A stretch of DNA of 64,000 nt, from the NCBI RefSeq assembly GCF_963676735.1, contig NZ_OY781464.1, forward strand, positions 1,583,001 through 1,647,000, in the 5' to 3' direction. Positions 52,442 through 61,388 of this stretch are shown here, piece after piece. The stretch's first letter is position 1. Each line of letters starts with the position of its first letter. The notes below the pieces were generated by a model. It made no database searches and was not told the DNA's origin. It was given only the letters and a program-made list of their open reading frames with translations. The position numbers and the translations under genes were made by a program. Origin of the DNA: an uncultured Draconibacterium sp. Lineage in GTDB: Bacteria; Bacteroidota; Bacteroidia; Bacteroidales; Prolixibacteraceae.

Positions 52442-55400
52442 ATGAAGCAGGCTTTATCTTCTATACTTACAGGTTTATTTATTCTCATCTTTTTTTTGCA
52501 AACAAATGCGCAACGCGCTAATGGCTTGGCTGTTGAAGGAACTATTGCAGTTCAGGAAGGTTCGGCAGAAGGTGCAATTGTACAAATGTTTCGCGATGGC
52601 CGGCGACTGGATAATTATGGTGTAGGTGCCGATGGGAAATACAAAGTGGAGCTGAACTGGAATCACAAATGGGAGCTGGTATTTGAACATCAGGGAAATT
52701 TTAGTCAGAAAATTGTAGTTGAAACAGCTGTCCCACGGGAAGTATTAAGTACCGATCCTAAATTTCCACCATTTCCGGTTGACATTAATTTATTTACCGA
52801 GATACCAGGAATCGACAATTCCTTTTCTGAAAATACAGTGCTGAAAATCTTTTACAGCCCAAGTGTCGATAATTTTGTGAAAGAATTGTATTACAACGAT
52901 GCACAAATTGAGCGACTTATAAATCAGGCAGTATTGCAAGCGCAACAGGTTGATCGGAATGCGGATTACATGAGTCGCTTAACTCGTGCTGAACTGGCTG
53001 AGCTGCGTAAAGAATACAACGAGTTGCTGGAACAAGCCGGAACGGAATACAGTAACGAAGACTTTATTGCCGCGCTGGATGGGTACAAGGCCGCCAGTAA
53101 AATCTTTCCAAGCGAGCAATTTCCAAAAGACCGCATTGCCGAAATAAATGATCTGTTGGGATTAATTATGGTAGCCGAAGATCTGGATAAGGCGATGTTA
53201 GCCAGATTTAATAAACTGGTTCAGGAAGGCGATTTGCATTTTGCTAACCGACAATTACCCGATGCTAAAAAATCATATGATCGTGCCTTGTCTATTAAAC
53301 CTTTTGATCAGTATGTAAACGACCAGCTTAAAAAAATAAAAGAATTAACCGACCAACAACGTATCGATAAAAATTACCAGGATCTTATTGTACAAGGAGA
53401 CCAGGCCATAAACGAATTATTGTTTAACGAAGCACTCGGACTTTTTAACCGCGCGCTTGAGATAAAACCCAACGAACAATATCCTAAAAGTAAAATTGCT
53501 GAGATAAATGAATTACTGGCCGATCAACGCAAAAATCAGGAAAAACAACAGAATTACGACGATGCCATGATGGAAGGAGAGCGTATGTTCTCCAAACAGT
53601 TTTACGATCGTGCCCTAACATCTTTTGAAAATGCCCTGTCATACAAACCCAACGATGTAAAGGCAACACGCCGAATTGAAGAGACCCGGAAGGTGATGAA
53701 AGATATTCTGAACCGCATGGAATTTGACAAATTGATAGCAGAGGCAGACAGAGCCTACAAACGAAAAGAATACCCTGAAGCTTTATCGAACTATGAACAG
53801 GCACTGGCGCTGGTACCCGATGAACCCAGAACCAAAAAGAGGGTAGAAGAGCTAAGCCAGATAATCTATGCCGAGAATAGTTTTAATGAATATGTTAATC
53901 AGGCCGATAAACAGTTTGATGCAAAGAGTTATGCCAGCGCGAAGGCGCTTTATCAAAAAGCCGATGACCTGAAAGCAGGCGACAAACATGTTGCTGAACG
54001 TCTTGAAGAAATAGAAAGGATTGTGGCACAACAAGGTCTTGATGAGCAATATGCACAGGTAATTGCACAGGCCGACAATTTGTTGGCTATGAAGAATTAT
54101 GAAGATGCCAGAACCCAATATAACGAAGCGCTGGGAATAAAACCAAAAGAGCAATACCCGAAAGATAAGCTTAATGAAATTGCTACTGTTTTGAATGATA
54201 TTGCAAGGATTGAGCGTCAGTACAATGACTTGATTGCCAGTGCAGATCGTTTGTTCCAGCAAAAAAACTATCCGGAAGCGAAGAGTACTTTTATAGAAGC
54301 GGCTCAACTAAAGCCTCAGGAAACTTACCCCTCTGAGATGCTTGTGAAGATTGAAGGATTGATTGCAGACCAGGAGCGTTTGGCCCGCGAAGCCGCCGAA
54401 GCAGAAGCTGCCCGATTGGCCGCTATCCAGGCCGAGAAGGATAAAAATTACGCTGATGCCATTGCCCGTGCTGATGAGTTATTCAATACCGAAGCCTACG
54501 AAAACTCGCGCAACGAATACCGCACGGCTTTGGATATCAAACCCGAAGAAAGCTATCCGCAGCAGCGTATCGATGAAATAGGGACGATCCTGGCACAACT
54601 TTCAGCAGCGCAGAAAGCTTACGAAGAAGCTGTTGCCGAGGGCGACCGCGAATTCCGCCGCGAAGGCTGGGAAGCCGCTATTGCTGCCTACAACACAGCC
54701 AAACAGGCCAAGGCCGACGAAACTTACCCCGATGAACAGCTGGCCAAAATAGATTCGATTGTAAGCACACGCGAGCGTTTGGCCCGAGAAGCCGCCGAAG
54801 CAGAAGCTGCCCGTCTGGCCGCTCTTCAGGCCGAGAAGGATAAAAATTACACCGATGCCATCGCCCGTGCTGATGAGTTATTCAATACCGAAGCCTACGA
54901 AAACTCGCGCAACGAATACCGCACAGCTTTGGATATCAAACCCGAAGAAAGTTATCCGCAGCAGCGTATCGATGAAATCGGAACCATCCTGGCACAACTT
55001 TCAGCAGCACAAAAAGCTTACGAAGAAGCTGTGGCCGAGGGCGACCGCGAATTCCGCCGCGAAGGCTGGGACGCCGCTATTGCTGCCTACAATACAGCCA
55101 AACAGGCCAAGGCCGACGAAACTTACCCCGATGAGCAGCTGGCTAAAATAGATTCGATTGTAAGCACACGCGAGCGTTTGGCCCGAGAAGCCGCCGAAGC
55201 CGAAGCTGCCCGTCTGGCCGCTATCCAGGCCGAGAAGGATAAAAATTACGCTGATGCCATTGCCCGTGCTGATGAATTATTCAATACCGAAGCCTACGAA
55301 AACTCGCGCAACGAATACCGCACGGCTTTGGATATCAAACCCGAAGAAAGCTATCCGCAGCAGCGTATCGATGAAATCGGAACCATCCTGGCCCAACTTT

Positions 55401-58381
55401 CAGCAGCACAAAAAGCTTACGAAGAAGCTGTGGCCGAGGGCGACCGCGAATTCCGCCGCGAAGGCTGGGATGCCGCTATTGTTGCCTACAATACAGCCAA
55501 GCAAGCCAAGGCCGACGAAACTTACCCCGATGAACAGCTGGCTAAAATAGATTCGATTGTAAGCACACGCGAACGACTGGCCCGCGAAGCCGCCGAAGCT
55601 GAAGCTGCCCGTCTGGCCGCTATCCAGGCCGAGAAGGATAAAAATTACGCCGAAGCCATCGCCCGTGCCGATGAGTTATTTAATACCGAAGCCTACGAAA
55701 ACTCGCGCAACGAATACCGCACGGCTTTGGATATCAAACCCGAAGAAAGCTATCCGCAGCAGCGTATCGATGAAATCGGAACCATCCTGGCCCAACTTTC
55801 AGCAGCGCAGAAAGCCTACGAAGAAGCTGTTGCCGAGGGCGACCGCGAATTCCGGCGCGAAGGCTGGGACGCCGCTATTGCTGCCTACAACACAGCCAAA
55901 CAGGCCAAGGCCGACGAAACTTACCCCGATGAGCAGCTGGCTAAAATTGACTCGATTGTAAGCACACGCGAACGTTTGGCCCGCGAAGCCGCCGAAGCCG
56001 AAGCTGCCCGATTGGCCGCTATCCAGGCCGAGAAGGATAAAAATTACGCCGAAGCCATTGCCCGTGCCGATGAGTTATTTAATACCGAAGCCTACGAAAA
56101 CTCGCGCAACGAATACCGCACAGCTTTGGATATCAAACCCGAAGAAAGTTATCCGCAGCAGCGTATCGATGAAATCGGAACAATCCTGGCACAACTTTCA
56201 GCAGCACAAAAAGCTTACGAAGAAGCTGTTGCCGAGGGCGACCGCGAATTCCGCGGCGAAGGCTGGGACGCCGCTATTGCTGCCTACAATACAGCCAAGC
56301 AAGCCAAGGCCGACGAAACTTACCCCGATGAGCAGCTGGCTAAAATTGACTCGATTGTAAGCACACGCGAGCGACTGGCCCGCGAAGCCGCCGAAGCTGA
56401 AGCTGCCCGTCTGGCCGCTATCCAGGCCGAGAAGGATAAAAATTACGCCGAAGCCATCGCCCGTGCCGATGAGTTATTTAATACCGAAGCCTACGAAAAC
56501 TCGCGCAACGAATACCGCACGGCTTTGGATATCAAACCCGAAGAAAGCTATCCGCAGCAGCGTATCGATGAAATCGGAACCATCCTGGCCCAACTTTCAG
56601 CAGCGCAGAAAGCCTACGAAGAAGCTGTTGCCGAGGGCGACCGCGAATTCCGGCGCGAAGGCTGGGACGCCGCTATTGCTGCCTACAACACAGCCAAACA
56701 GGCCAAGGCCGACGAAACTTACCCCGATGAGCAGCTGGCTAAAATTGACTCGATTGTAAGCACACGCGAACGTTTGGCCCGCGAAGCCGCCGAAGCCGAA
56801 GCTGCCCGATTGGCCGCTATCCAGGCCGAGAAGGATAAAAATTACGCCGAAGCCATTGCCCGTGCCGATGAGTTATTTAATACCGAAGCCTACGAAAACT
56901 CGCGCAACGAATACCGCACAGCTTTGGATATCAAACCCGAAGAAAGTTATCCGCAGCAGCGTATCGATGAAATAGGAACAATCCTGGCACAACTTTCAGC
57001 AGCACAAAAAGCTTACGAAGAAGCTGTTGCCGAGGGCGACCGCGAATTCCGCGGCGAAGGCTGGGACGCCGCTATTGCTGCCTACAATACAGCCAAGCAA
57101 GCCAAGGCCGACGAAACTTACCCCGATGAGCAGCTGGCTAAAATTGACTCGATTGTAAGCACACGCGAGCGACTGGCCCGCGAAGCCGCCGAAGCCGAAG
57201 CTGCCCGATTGGCCGCTATCCAGGCCGAGAAGGATAAAAATTACGCCGAAGCCATTGCCCGTGCCGATGAGTTATTCAATACCGAAGCCTACGAAAACTC
57301 GCGCAACGAATACCGCACGGCTTTGGATATTAAACCCGAAGAAAGCTATCCGCAGCAGCGTATCGATGAAATTGATAGAATTGTAAGGGAAATGGCCGCC
57401 GCCGCCGCTGCCCAGGCCGAACTTGATAGAAATTATGCCAGTTTGATTATGCAGGCTGATAGATTCTTCAATGCAAACAGTTACGGTGCGGCGAAAGACA
57501 ATTATCTTGAAGCATCGGCTTTAAAAACGGATGAGCAATATCCTAAAGATAAAATCAGCGAGATTGATGAAATTCTTGCCCAACAAGCGATTGATGAAAA
57601 GTACAGGAATGTGATTGTGATAGCTGATGGACATTTTAGAACGCAGGCTTATGACGATGCTCGTTTACAGTATGAAATTGCTTTAGGTGTAAAACCTGAT
57701 GAGCAATACCCGCGTTCGCAAATTATGAAAATTGACGAAATACGCGAAAATGAACGTCGACGTGTAGCTGCCGAACAGCAAGCTGCGGCAGATTTACAAA
57801 ACAGACGCGAACAAATTGCACAAATGCAGGAAGAACTGGATGAGCAACGCATATTGGAAGAATCGGGCTTAAATGTCCTTTATGATGAGATTATTAAAAA
57901 AGCAGACGCTTTCTTTGATGTGAAGCAATATAATGTTTCACGTGCCTGGTATTTTAAGGCAAAAGATTTAAAACCTGAGGAAGCTTATCCGCCACAACGC
58001 ATTGACGAGATTAACCAAATTTTAGGAGGATTAATGTTGAGCGAACGTGATCGGGAATATCAACGTTTTATTGATTTGGCAGATGAGAACCTAAGAAATA
58101 ACGAGCTGGCGGTAGCCAGAGGATGGTACAACCAGGCGTTGTCGCAAAAATCGGATGAAGATTACCCCAAAGAACAATTACGCGAAATTCAGCGGCGTGT
58201 TGCCGAACGTGTTGCGGGCCAGAGTCAACAACAATTTGAAAAATATAAAACAACGGCTACACAGGCTTTTGACGCTCAAAACTATAGTGTTGCCCGTTTC
58301 TGGTACCGCAAAGCACTGGAGTTGCGATCGGATGATGTTGAAGTAAAAGAAAAACTGAAGGAGTTGGAGGATCTCCGCTAA
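52442..58381 (+). CDS. Giant exported helical-repeat (TPR-like) protein with 133-residue tandem array
   Basis: A 1,979-residue protein with a signal peptide (MKQALSSILTGLFILIFFL, cleavage near TNAQ|R), then a beta-sandwich like a carboxypeptidase-regulatory or PEGA domain (LAVEGTIAVQEGSAEGAIVQ ... EHQGNFSQKIVV, about residues 28-95). A long alpha-helical region follows in which each unit reads Y-x-x-A-I-x-x-A-D-x-L-F ... YEEA/ASRxxYxxALDIKPxEQYPKxxIxEI, the TPR-like pattern of Tyr-Pro and Asp-Ile repeated about every 60-70 residues. Units at 190-640 and after 1645 are diverged; residues 645-1644 are near-identical copies. The C-terminus ends in LKELEDLR without a sorting domain. No function is known to me; a periplasmic or surface scaffold is an inference. 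Stands alone between nhaC and a hypothetical gene. Confidence 0.85.
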   Translation: MKQALSSILTGLFILIFFLQTNAQRANGLAVEGTIAVQEGSAEGAIVQMFRDGRRLDNYGVGADGKYKVELNWNHKWELVFEHQGNFSQKIVVETAVPREVLSTDPKFPPFPVDINLFTEIPGIDNSFSENTVLKIFYSPSVDNFVKELYYNDAQIERLINQAVLQAQQVDRNADYMSRLTRAELAELRKEYNELLEQAGTEYSNEDFIAALDGYKAASKIFPSEQFPKDRIAEINDLLGLIMVAEDLDKAMLARFNKLVQEGDLHFANRQLPDAKKSYDRALSIKPFDQYVNDQLKKIKELTDQQRIDKNYQDLIVQGDQAINELLFNEALGLFNRALEIKPNEQYPKSKIAEINELLADQRKNQEKQQNYDDAMMEGERMFSKQFYDRALTSFENALSYKPNDVKATRRIEETRKVMKDILNRMEFDKLIAEADRAYKRKEYPEALSNYEQALALVPDEPRTKKRVEELSQIIYAENSFNEYVNQADKQFDAKSYASAKALYQKADDLKAGDKHVAERLEEIERIVAQQGLDEQYAQVIAQADNLLAMKNYEDARTQYNEALGIKPKEQYPKDKLNEIATVLNDIARIERQYNDLIASADRLFQQKNYPEAKSTFIEAAQLKPQETYPSEMLVKIEGLIADQERLAREAAEAEAARLAAIQAEKDKNYADAIARADELFNTEAYENSRNEYRTALDIKPEESYPQQRIDEIGTILAQLSAAQKAYEEAVAEGDREFRREGWEAAIAAYNTAKQAKADETYPDEQLAKIDSIVSTRERLAREAAEAEAARLAALQAEKDKNYTDAIARADELFNTEAYENSRNEYRTALDIKPEESYPQQRIDEIGTILAQLSAAQKAYEEAVAEGDREFRREGWDAAIAAYNTAKQAKADETYPDEQLAKIDSIVSTRERLAREAAEAEAARLAAIQAEKDKNYADAIARADELFNTEAYENSRNEYRTALDIKPEESYPQQRIDEIGTILAQLSAAQKAYEEAVAEGDREFRREGWDAAIVAYNTAKQAKADETYPDEQLAKIDSIVSTRERLAREAAEAEAARLAAIQAEKDKNYAEAIARADELFNTEAYENSRNEYRTALDIKPEESYPQQRIDEIGTILAQLSAAQKAYEEAVAEGDREFRREGWDAAIAAYNTAKQAKADETYPDEQLAKIDSIVSTRERLAREAAEAEAARLAAIQAEKDKNYAEAIARADELFNTEAYENSRNEYRTALDIKPEESYPQQRIDEIGTILAQLSAAQKAYEEAVAEGDREFRGEGWDAAIAAYNTAKQAKADETYPDEQLAKIDSIVSTRERLAREAAEAEAARLAAIQAEKDKNYAEAIARADELFNTEAYENSRNEYRTALDIKPEESYPQQRIDEIGTILAQLSAAQKAYEEAVAEGDREFRREGWDAAIAAYNTAKQAKADETYPDEQLAKIDSIVSTRERLAREAAEAEAARLAAIQAEKDKNYAEAIARADELFNTEAYENSRNEYRTALDIKPEESYPQQRIDEIGTILAQLSAAQKAYEEAVAEGDREFRGEGWDAAIAAYNTAKQAKADETYPDEQLAKIDSIVSTRERLAREAAEAEAARLAAIQAEKDKNYAEAIARADELFNTEAYENSRNEYRTALDIKPEESYPQQRIDEIDRIVREMAAAAAAQAELDRNYASLIMQADRFFNANSYGAAKDNYLEASALKTDEQYPKDKISEIDEILAQQAIDEKYRNVIVIADGHFRTQAYDDARLQYEIALGVKPDEQYPRSQIMKIDEIRENERRRVAAEQQAAADLQNRREQIAQMQEELDEQRILEESGLNVLYDEIIKKADAFFDVKQYNVSRAWYFKAKDLKPEEAYPPQRIDEINQILGGLMLSERDREYQRFIDLADENLRNNELAVARGWYNQALSQKSDEDYPKEQLREIQRRVAERVAGQSQQQFEKYKTTATQAFDAQNYSVARFWYRKALELRSDDVEVKEKLKELEDLR
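54374..57370 (+). repeat. 399-bp tandem repeat array inside the giant protein gene
   Basis: The repeats begin at 54374, 54773, 55172, 55571, 55970, 56369, 56768 and 57167: seven full 399-base units and one partial unit that diverges after EESYPQQRIDEI at about 57370. Each unit codes for 133 residues made of two related helical halves: one containing ADELFNTEAYENSRNEYRTAL, the other GDREFRREGWEAAIAAYNTA. Copies 4 and 6 are nearly identical, and so are copies 5 and 7, so a two-unit (798-base) block was duplicated last. The array is in frame and carries no stops. Confidence 0.95.
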
Positions 58382-58406
58382 TTGAAGAAAAATATTTGGA
58401 ACATTT

Positions 58407-58440
58407 AAAAGCCCGGTAAAATAAAACGTACCGGGCTTTT
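58407..58440. terminator. Intrinsic terminator between the giant repeat gene and the hypothetical gene
   Basis: AAAAGCCCGGTA (58407-58418) pairs with TACCGGGCTTTT (58429-58440). The plus strand continues CTTTT, and the minus strand has a T-run, so it can serve both convergent genes. Confidence 0.82.
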
Positions 58441-58459
58441 CTTTTAATGGTTCTTTTCT

Positions 58460-59146
58460 CTACAACCTGTAAAATTCGGTTCTTAAACATTTCAGAAGTT
58501 CAATGTCAATTTTCTCTGAAAAAATGCGTATTAGTTCATGTATTTTTCCGTCGATAATAATTTTACCCTGTACGGCATCAAAAAGTCGGCAGTTACCGTT
58601 ATTTCTAATCTGTTTAATTTTTTTCTCAAATGCTAAACTTGATAATGGCTGATCGGTAATAAAGTATCCTTTGTGGTCTTCAAGCTGGTCGATATAGAAT
58701 TGTTCTTCCAGCTCGGTCAATACAAAATGTTTGTTTATAATTGCTTTTACCTCTTCTTCAAGGGTGACTTTATCCAGGAATATAATGCCCTGGGCAGTTA
58801 AGCATTTTTGCAGCTTAATCAGCTGGCTGTAATCGGGGAAGTTTTTAATCCGAATGGCTGCAAATTGTTTACCACCCGATTCAATAAGGGCACTGGCAAT
58901 GTTTATGCGTTCCAATAAGCATTTTTCAATACCTACAGCCATATTCATAATTTCTTCCAGAAAATGAAAACGTTTGGTAAACAAAAAGATCGAATTGGGG
59001 GTGGCTTTACGTGGGCTTCTTCCGTAATAGTTGGCATACGGATTTGTAGCTTCTGCAATGTAGATGTTCTCGGGAGTATTTAGTGTGATTTGAATCAGTT
59101 TCTCGTGTTTGATAATAATTCCGCTTAAATGGATTGTTTTTTTCAT
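58460..59146 (-). CDS. Hypothetical protein, not recognised
   Basis: A 228-residue cytoplasmic-looking protein with no signal peptide or membrane helix. Its N-terminus MKKTIHLSGIIIKHEK is basic, and a conserved-looking piece NIYIAEATNPYANYYGRSP lies near residue 28. The middle is helical with charged residues (FLEEIMNMAVGIEKCLLERI), and the C-terminus ends ELLKCLRTEFYRL. Codon use and base composition look like the neighbours, and the frame is intact over 687 bases, so it is likely real. It is convergent with the giant repeat gene and ends 19 bases from their shared terminator. I recognise no family and assign no function. Confidence 0.72.
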   Translation of the reverse strand: MKKTIHLSGIIIKHEKLIQITLNTPENIYIAEATNPYANYYGRSPRKATPNSIFLFTKRFHFLEEIMNMAVGIEKCLLERINIASALIESGGKQFAAIRIKNFPDYSQLIKLQKCLTAQGIIFLDKVTLEEEVKAIINKHFVLTELEEQFYIDQLEDHKGYFITDQPLSSLAFEKKIKQIRNNGNCRLFDAVQGKIIIDGKIHELIRIFSEKIDIELLKCLRTEFYRL

Positions 59147-59592
59147 CCTGGTAAATTTTAAAGAACTGATTGATTTTTATACCTGTTTAAACAAAGGAAT
59201 AGAAACTTGTCGTATTCTATTTCCTTCTTTTATAGCTCAAAGAACGGTGGCTTTACCTATAAATTTACGTCAATTTTTATTGAAATACCATTTTTTGAGG
59301 TAAAACTTAATTCCGAATGACGCAAGTTTTTAATCTGTCGTTAGTTGACAAATGTTTAAAATTGGGGGTGAAAAAGACATAAAGAGAGACAGTATTAACA
59401 GCAATGAAAAACAGGTGGTGTTGAAAATATATTGCAAACCGTTATAATTTTGCTGCTTTTTATTAATTTTTATCAGATAAGTTGTAATTTTTACAGCCAT
59501 TTGTACACCTATTTTCTGGCGCTGATGGGGGATATGAACAGGAGCCATAAATACGAGAATTACAAACTATAATTTTACATATAAAAATACAC
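59147..59592. other. Intergenic interval with probable M28 promoter
   Basis: 446 bases without a convincing gene between the hypothetical gene and the peptidase. A Bacteroidota promoter match is at 59421-59452 (TTG at 59421-59423, 21 bases, TAATTTTG at 59445-59452), directed toward the peptidase and giving a leader of about 130 bases. Nothing else was recognised: no hairpin with a T-run, no known RNA. Confidence 0.45.
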
Positions 59593-61278
59593 ATGAAAAA
59601 AATTGCGTTACTATTAATTCTGTTTTGTACAGGGCATTTGATTTATGCCCAAACTGAAATTGAAAAAGGCCTGAATGCTATAAATGAACAGGCAATAAAA
59701 GGGCAAATGGAATTTTTGGCCTCCGACTGGACTGAAGGTCGTGCGGTGGGAACCAAAGGGGCATATATAGCTGCTGATTATATTGCTGCCATGTTTAAAA
59801 CCTATGGTATTCAGCCATTTGGCGACGAAAGCTATACGCAGCCTTCGAGGGCACAGCGGATGGAGGGTGTTCGGCCCGAAAAATACAGAACTTATTTTCA
59901 GAATTTTAGCCTTATTGAGTACGAACCGGGAGAGGAGCAGGTTTTATCGGTAGTTAGCAGCAAGCCGGGAAGCGAAAGCTCCATGAATTTTGCATATAAA
60001 ACCGATTTCTATGTGCGTACAGGAACGGTTGGGCAGCAAGCACAGGCTCCTCTTGTTTTTGCCGGTTATGGTTTTGCCGATAAGGAAAGTGGCTACGACG
60101 ATACAAAGAAACTTGATGTTCAGGGAAAAATTGTTGTGATTTTAAGAGGTTATCCTGGTCATAACGATACGGCCTCGGTGGGCTATGAGAAATTTAAACC
60201 TGAAGGGCGTTATGCGGCTTATTACCTGGAGCGCGATAAATCCGAACGTTTAAAAGAAGCCGGAGCACTTGCCATCATTCAGGTGAGTCCTGGTAGTAAG
60301 CCCATGATGAGTTGGGCACAGAATGATATTTATACCAACAATGGTGGCTTTAATGAAGATGATAAAAAACCAAACCCATATTACAATAATCGAATGTCGT
60401 TACCCGAAAAAGAACTCGATACCAATGTGGCTACTTTCTCGGTGTCAGACAGGGTGGCTAATCAAATTCTTGAAGGAACTGGGGTTGATTTAATTGCCTT
60501 TGAAGAAAAGGTGGCTAACCATCTGGAACCGGCATCGCAGGTGCTAAGCGGAAAATCACTGGCTTTTAAAACAACTGTAAATTCAAAAATTGTAAATGCC
60601 CGAAATGTGTTAGGCTATATTGAAGGCGAAAACAAGGATGAATTTATTGTTGTTGGCGGACATTATGACCATTTAGGAAAATGGGATGGAGTAATCTACA
60701 ATGGGGCCGATGATAATGCTTCTGGAACGGTAGGTGTAATGACTATTGCCAAAGCTTTTATGGCTACCGGTAAAAAACCGGAAAAATCGGTGGTTTTTGC
60801 CGCATGGACAGGCGAAGAAAAAGGACTGTTTGGCTCGAGATACTTTGTTCGCAACGCAAAAGAGGAGAATTTAAATGTAGTGCTGAACTTGAATTATGAC
60901 ATGATTGCCCGCAACCCTAAAAACGATACGCTTGAAAATCAGGTACATATGGTTTATACCAAAGCCAACAAAAACATTGCTGAAACAACAACAAAAAATA
61001 TTGAAAATTTTGACATTAATCTTGATCTTTCCTTGCGCCCGTCGGAGAATCCCAGGGGAGGTAGCGACCATGCACCTTTTGCAAAAGAAGGAATTCCGAT
61101 TTTTTATTTTATGGCAGCTATGCATCCCGATTACCACCAGCCATCGGATGAGCTCAGTAAGATTAACTGGGAGAAAATGGAGAGTATAATCAAGCTCGGT
61201 TTTCTTAATACGTGGAAGTTTGCCAACAGCGATGAGTGGAAAATGACAAGTGTTGATCCGGAAACCAAGGAGAAATAA
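59593..61278 (+). CDS. Exported M28-family zinc aminopeptidase
   Basis: Di-zinc aminopeptidase of the PA/M28 plan. Signal peptide (MKKIALLLILFCTGHLI, cleavage near YAQ|T). The protease-associated-like insert spans about residues 140-310. All metal ligands are visible: His357 in GGHYDHLG, Asp373 in NGADDNASG, catalytic Glu408 with Glu409 in TGEEKGLFGS, Asp436 in LNYDMIAR and His515 in HPDYHQPSDE. Full length at 561 residues. The periplasmic or secreted enzyme would trim N-terminal residues from peptides. It stands alone with its own promoter and terminator. Confidence 0.95.
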   Translation: MKKIALLLILFCTGHLIYAQTEIEKGLNAINEQAIKGQMEFLASDWTEGRAVGTKGAYIAADYIAAMFKTYGIQPFGDESYTQPSRAQRMEGVRPEKYRTYFQNFSLIEYEPGEEQVLSVVSSKPGSESSMNFAYKTDFYVRTGTVGQQAQAPLVFAGYGFADKESGYDDTKKLDVQGKIVVILRGYPGHNDTASVGYEKFKPEGRYAAYYLERDKSERLKEAGALAIIQVSPGSKPMMSWAQNDIYTNNGGFNEDDKKPNPYYNNRMSLPEKELDTNVATFSVSDRVANQILEGTGVDLIAFEEKVANHLEPASQVLSGKSLAFKTTVNSKIVNARNVLGYIEGENKDEFIVVGGHYDHLGKWDGVIYNGADDNASGTVGVMTIAKAFMATGKKPEKSVVFAAWTGEEKGLFGSRYFVRNAKEENLNVVLNLNYDMIARNPKNDTLENQVHMVYTKANKNIAETTTKNIENFDINLDLSLRPSENPRGGSDHAPFAKEGIPIFYFMAAMHPDYHQPSDELSKINWEKMESIIKLGFLNTWKFANSDEWKMTSVDPETKEK

Positions 61279-61298
61279 TGCAGACAGGTTGCAGAATA

Positions 61299-61330
61299 AA
61301 AAAGGCTTTCAGTTTCATGAAAGCCTTTTT
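61299..61330 (+). terminator. Intrinsic terminator of the M28 peptidase gene
   Basis: AAAAAGGCTTTCA (61299-61311) pairs with TGAAAGCCTTTTT (61318-61330). The plus strand continues TATTACACG. The same stem could end the convergent GH13 gene, whose stop lies at 61389. Confidence 0.82.
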
Positions 61331-61388
61331 TATTACACGAATATTTTGACTTTTTCGTGTTTTTATGTTTTTCAAATATAATATGCAA

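Noticed and set aside
54363..56760. Series of plus-strand reading frames of about 98 codons repeating every ~400 bases
   Set aside because: They are the shifted frame of the tandem array in the giant protein gene; their repetition comes from the array, and the 1,979-codon frame covers them all.
54374..57370. Possible CRISPR-like or satellite array
   Set aside because: The period is 399 bases with no short repeat/unique spacer structure, and it stays in one protein frame, so it is a coding tandem repeat.
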